Assembly: GCF_904846035.1 (NCBI RefSeq)
Contig: NZ_CAJGYT010000001.1
Coordinates: forward strand, 310,001 to 374,000
Direction of reading: 5' to 3'
Source of the DNA: Psychrobacter aestuarii
GTDB taxonomy: Bacteria > Pseudomonadota > Gammaproteobacteria > Pseudomonadales > Moraxellaceae
Length of the DNA: 64,000 bases
Of this stretch, positions 62,807 to 64,000 are shown piece after piece (the first letter of the stretch is position 1; every line of letters begins with the position of its first letter). The position numbers and the translations under genes were made by a program. The notes below the pieces were generated by a model, which saw only the letters and a program-made list of their open reading frames with translations, did not search any database and was not told where the DNA came from.

Positions 62807-63625
62807 TTACTCTGCTGCTGGCTGTGCGTCTTCCATCATCATCAGCTGCTCGCTGATAGCAACGGTGTTAAAGCCTGCATCTACGAACAAAATCTCACCT
62901 GTGATGCCTGATGCCCATGGTGACAATAGGAACAAGGCAGCGTTGCCCACTTCCATTTGGCTCACATTGCGCTGTAGCGGTGCGATTTTTTCGCTGATGT
63001 CGAGCATTTTGCGGAAAGACTTGATGCCACTTGCCGCAAGCGTACGGATAGGACCTGCTGAGATGGCGTTGACGCGGATGCCTTCGCCGCCCATTGAGGC
63101 TGCAAGGTAGCGCACGCTGGCCTCTAAACTGGCTTTTGCCATGCCCATGACGTTGTAGTTTGGCAATACAGAGATGCTGCCTTCATAGGTCAAGGTCAGC
63201 ATAGAGCCATTGCGTTTGGCAAGCAGCTCACGTCCTGCTTTTGCGAGTGCGACAAAGCTATAGCTTGAGATGTCGTGCGCAATTTGGCTGCCTTCACGCG
63301 TGGTGGCATTGGTAAAGTCGCCGTCCAGCTGATCCATCGGGGCAAAACCAATCGCGTGCACGACGCCATCGATCCCGTCACCCCAGTGACCCGCCACTTG
63401 CTCAAAGCACGCCGCGATAGAGTCGTCTGATGCCACGTCACATTCAAGCACCATTTCCGCTTCGAAGTGCTCTGCTGCCATATCGACCCGTTTTTTGATT
63501 TTTTCATTGGGATAGGTCAAGATTAAAGACGCCCCTTCACGGTGCAATGCTTCTGCAATCGCCCATGCGATAGAGAGTTTGCTGGCGATGCCTGTTACGA
63601 CAAAACGTTGTCCTTGTAGTAGCAT
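62807..63625 (-). CDS. fabI: Enoyl-ACP reductase FabI
   Basis: A 272-residue NADH-dependent reductase that completes each cycle of fatty acid elongation. Active-site residues Y147, Y157 and K164 are in [21 protein letters not shown]93 in HAIGFAP is the position whose change gives triclosan resistance in E. coli, here wild type. The C-terminal 15 residues ([11 protein letters not shown]) extend a little past the fold. A TATAAT lies upstream on this strand. Confidence 0.97.
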   Translation of the reverse strand: MLLQGQRFVVTGIASKLSIAWAIAEALHREGASLILTYPNEKIKKRVDMAAEHFEAEMVLECDVASDDSIAACFEQVAGHWGDGIDGVVHAIGFAPMDQLDGDFTNATTREGSQIAHDISSYSFVALAKAGRELLAKRNGSMLTLTYEGSISVLPNYNVMGMAKASLEASVRYLAASMGGEGIRVNAISAGPIRTLAASGIKSFRKMLDISEKIAPLQRNVSQMEVGNAALFLLSPWASGITGEILFVDAGFNTVAISEQLMMMEDAQPAAE

Positions 63626-64000
63626 AATAGCTCCTGATTGACCGATAGCACAGCTTCGGTAAGCGGGTTAAAAATGAAAATCACGATAAAAAAACAAGTA
63701 AAAAGTACAACAATCTATCTATCGTTTCATGTGTAAGTCAACGCGCCCTATTATACACAAATTCAGTTAGGTAAACACTCGTAAACTGTACCTGCCAAGT
63801 TGCGCGCCGTTTTGTAGGCGTTACACACTCGCCTATCCAGCGCGCAGCGGTCTTCTGCCAAAGGCTGCACAGACAAGGGGGCGCACAGTGGTATGAAGTT
63901 GAGCAAATTTCAAGTATAATCGCCCTGTTCCGAAGCTTGCACAATTTTTACAAAAATCCTTTACAAAATAGGATTTACCGCTAAGCTGTACCCACATTTT
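63626..64000. other. Upstream region of fabI and window end
   Basis: 375 bp without a supported gene. It holds the fabI -10 (63750-63755), a plus-strand TATAAT (63914-63919) and a small inverted repeat AATCC/GGATT near 63955-63975. A gene starting beyond the window is likely. Confidence 0.4.
63750..63755 (-). promoter_or_regulatory. Likely -10 box of fabI
   Basis: On the minus strand GTGTATAATAGG contains a perfect TATAAT about 125 bp before the fabI start. Upstream TTTAC-type sequence is a poor -35. Confidence 0.4.

Overview
The window looks like chromosome from a Moraxellaceae gammaproteobacterium, most likely Psychrobacter. This rests on protein style and gene mix (TusBCDE, RoxA, PQQ glucose dehydrogenase, a CysB-type regulator, AmpG-like and YbfB/YjiJ-like permeases) and on moderate GC with AT-rich gaps. 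It is an inference; there is no rRNA or tRNA gene to confirm it.

The left end (1-1191) holds the tail of a LysE-type exporter and an EamA-type transporter. From about 1.3 to 18.6 kb lies a complete type I-C CRISPR-Cas locus: cas3, cas5c, cas8c (with a strong in-frame internal start for the small subunit Cas11c), cas7c, cas4, cas1 and cas2, then a leader with a perfect IHF consensus and a very long array that I count as 127 repeats and 126 spacers. The leader end is next to cas2; the far end has two decayed repeats and a perfect hairpin. Cas5c would cut the pre-crRNA, Cas5c/7c/8c/11c would form Cascade, Cas3 would destroy targets, and Cas4-1-2 would add spacers. A terminator-like hairpin separates the interference genes from the adaptation genes. 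The spacers include two exact duplicate pairs, one copying the 5' part of a tRNA gene, one encoding a terminase-like P-loop and one encoding an RTX-like repeat. The locus is bounded on both sides by similar sequence, a terminator plus the 3' end of ilvE, which may mark how it was inserted.

From 18.7 kb on, the content is mostly housekeeping: ilvE and glnE (nitrogen and branched-chain amino acids), tusDCBE and mnmA (tRNA U34 2-thiolation), trmL and mnmG (other wobble modifications), hemW, an EVE-domain protein, a MATE pump, accBC and fabI (fatty acid synthesis), leuA with a divergent Lrp-type regulator, an MFS carrier, an ABC1-family kinase-like protein, moeB, prmC, an AmpG-like permease, katG, a CysB-family regulator, membrane glucose dehydrogenase gcd, a luciferase-like monooxygenase, an AEC transporter, grxD, ispF, purB, roxA, a DASS symporter and a YoaK-like protein.

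Small genes include an entericidin-like lipoprotein, a 46-residue one-helix membrane protein, a 61-residue lipoprotein and a 53-residue acidic protein. Two proteins of about 190 residues remain unrecognised. No insertion sequence, prophage, integrase or transposase was seen. I found no clearly new system; the points most worth checking are in the CRISPR locus (Cas11c start, leader architecture, unusual spacers, flanking repeats).
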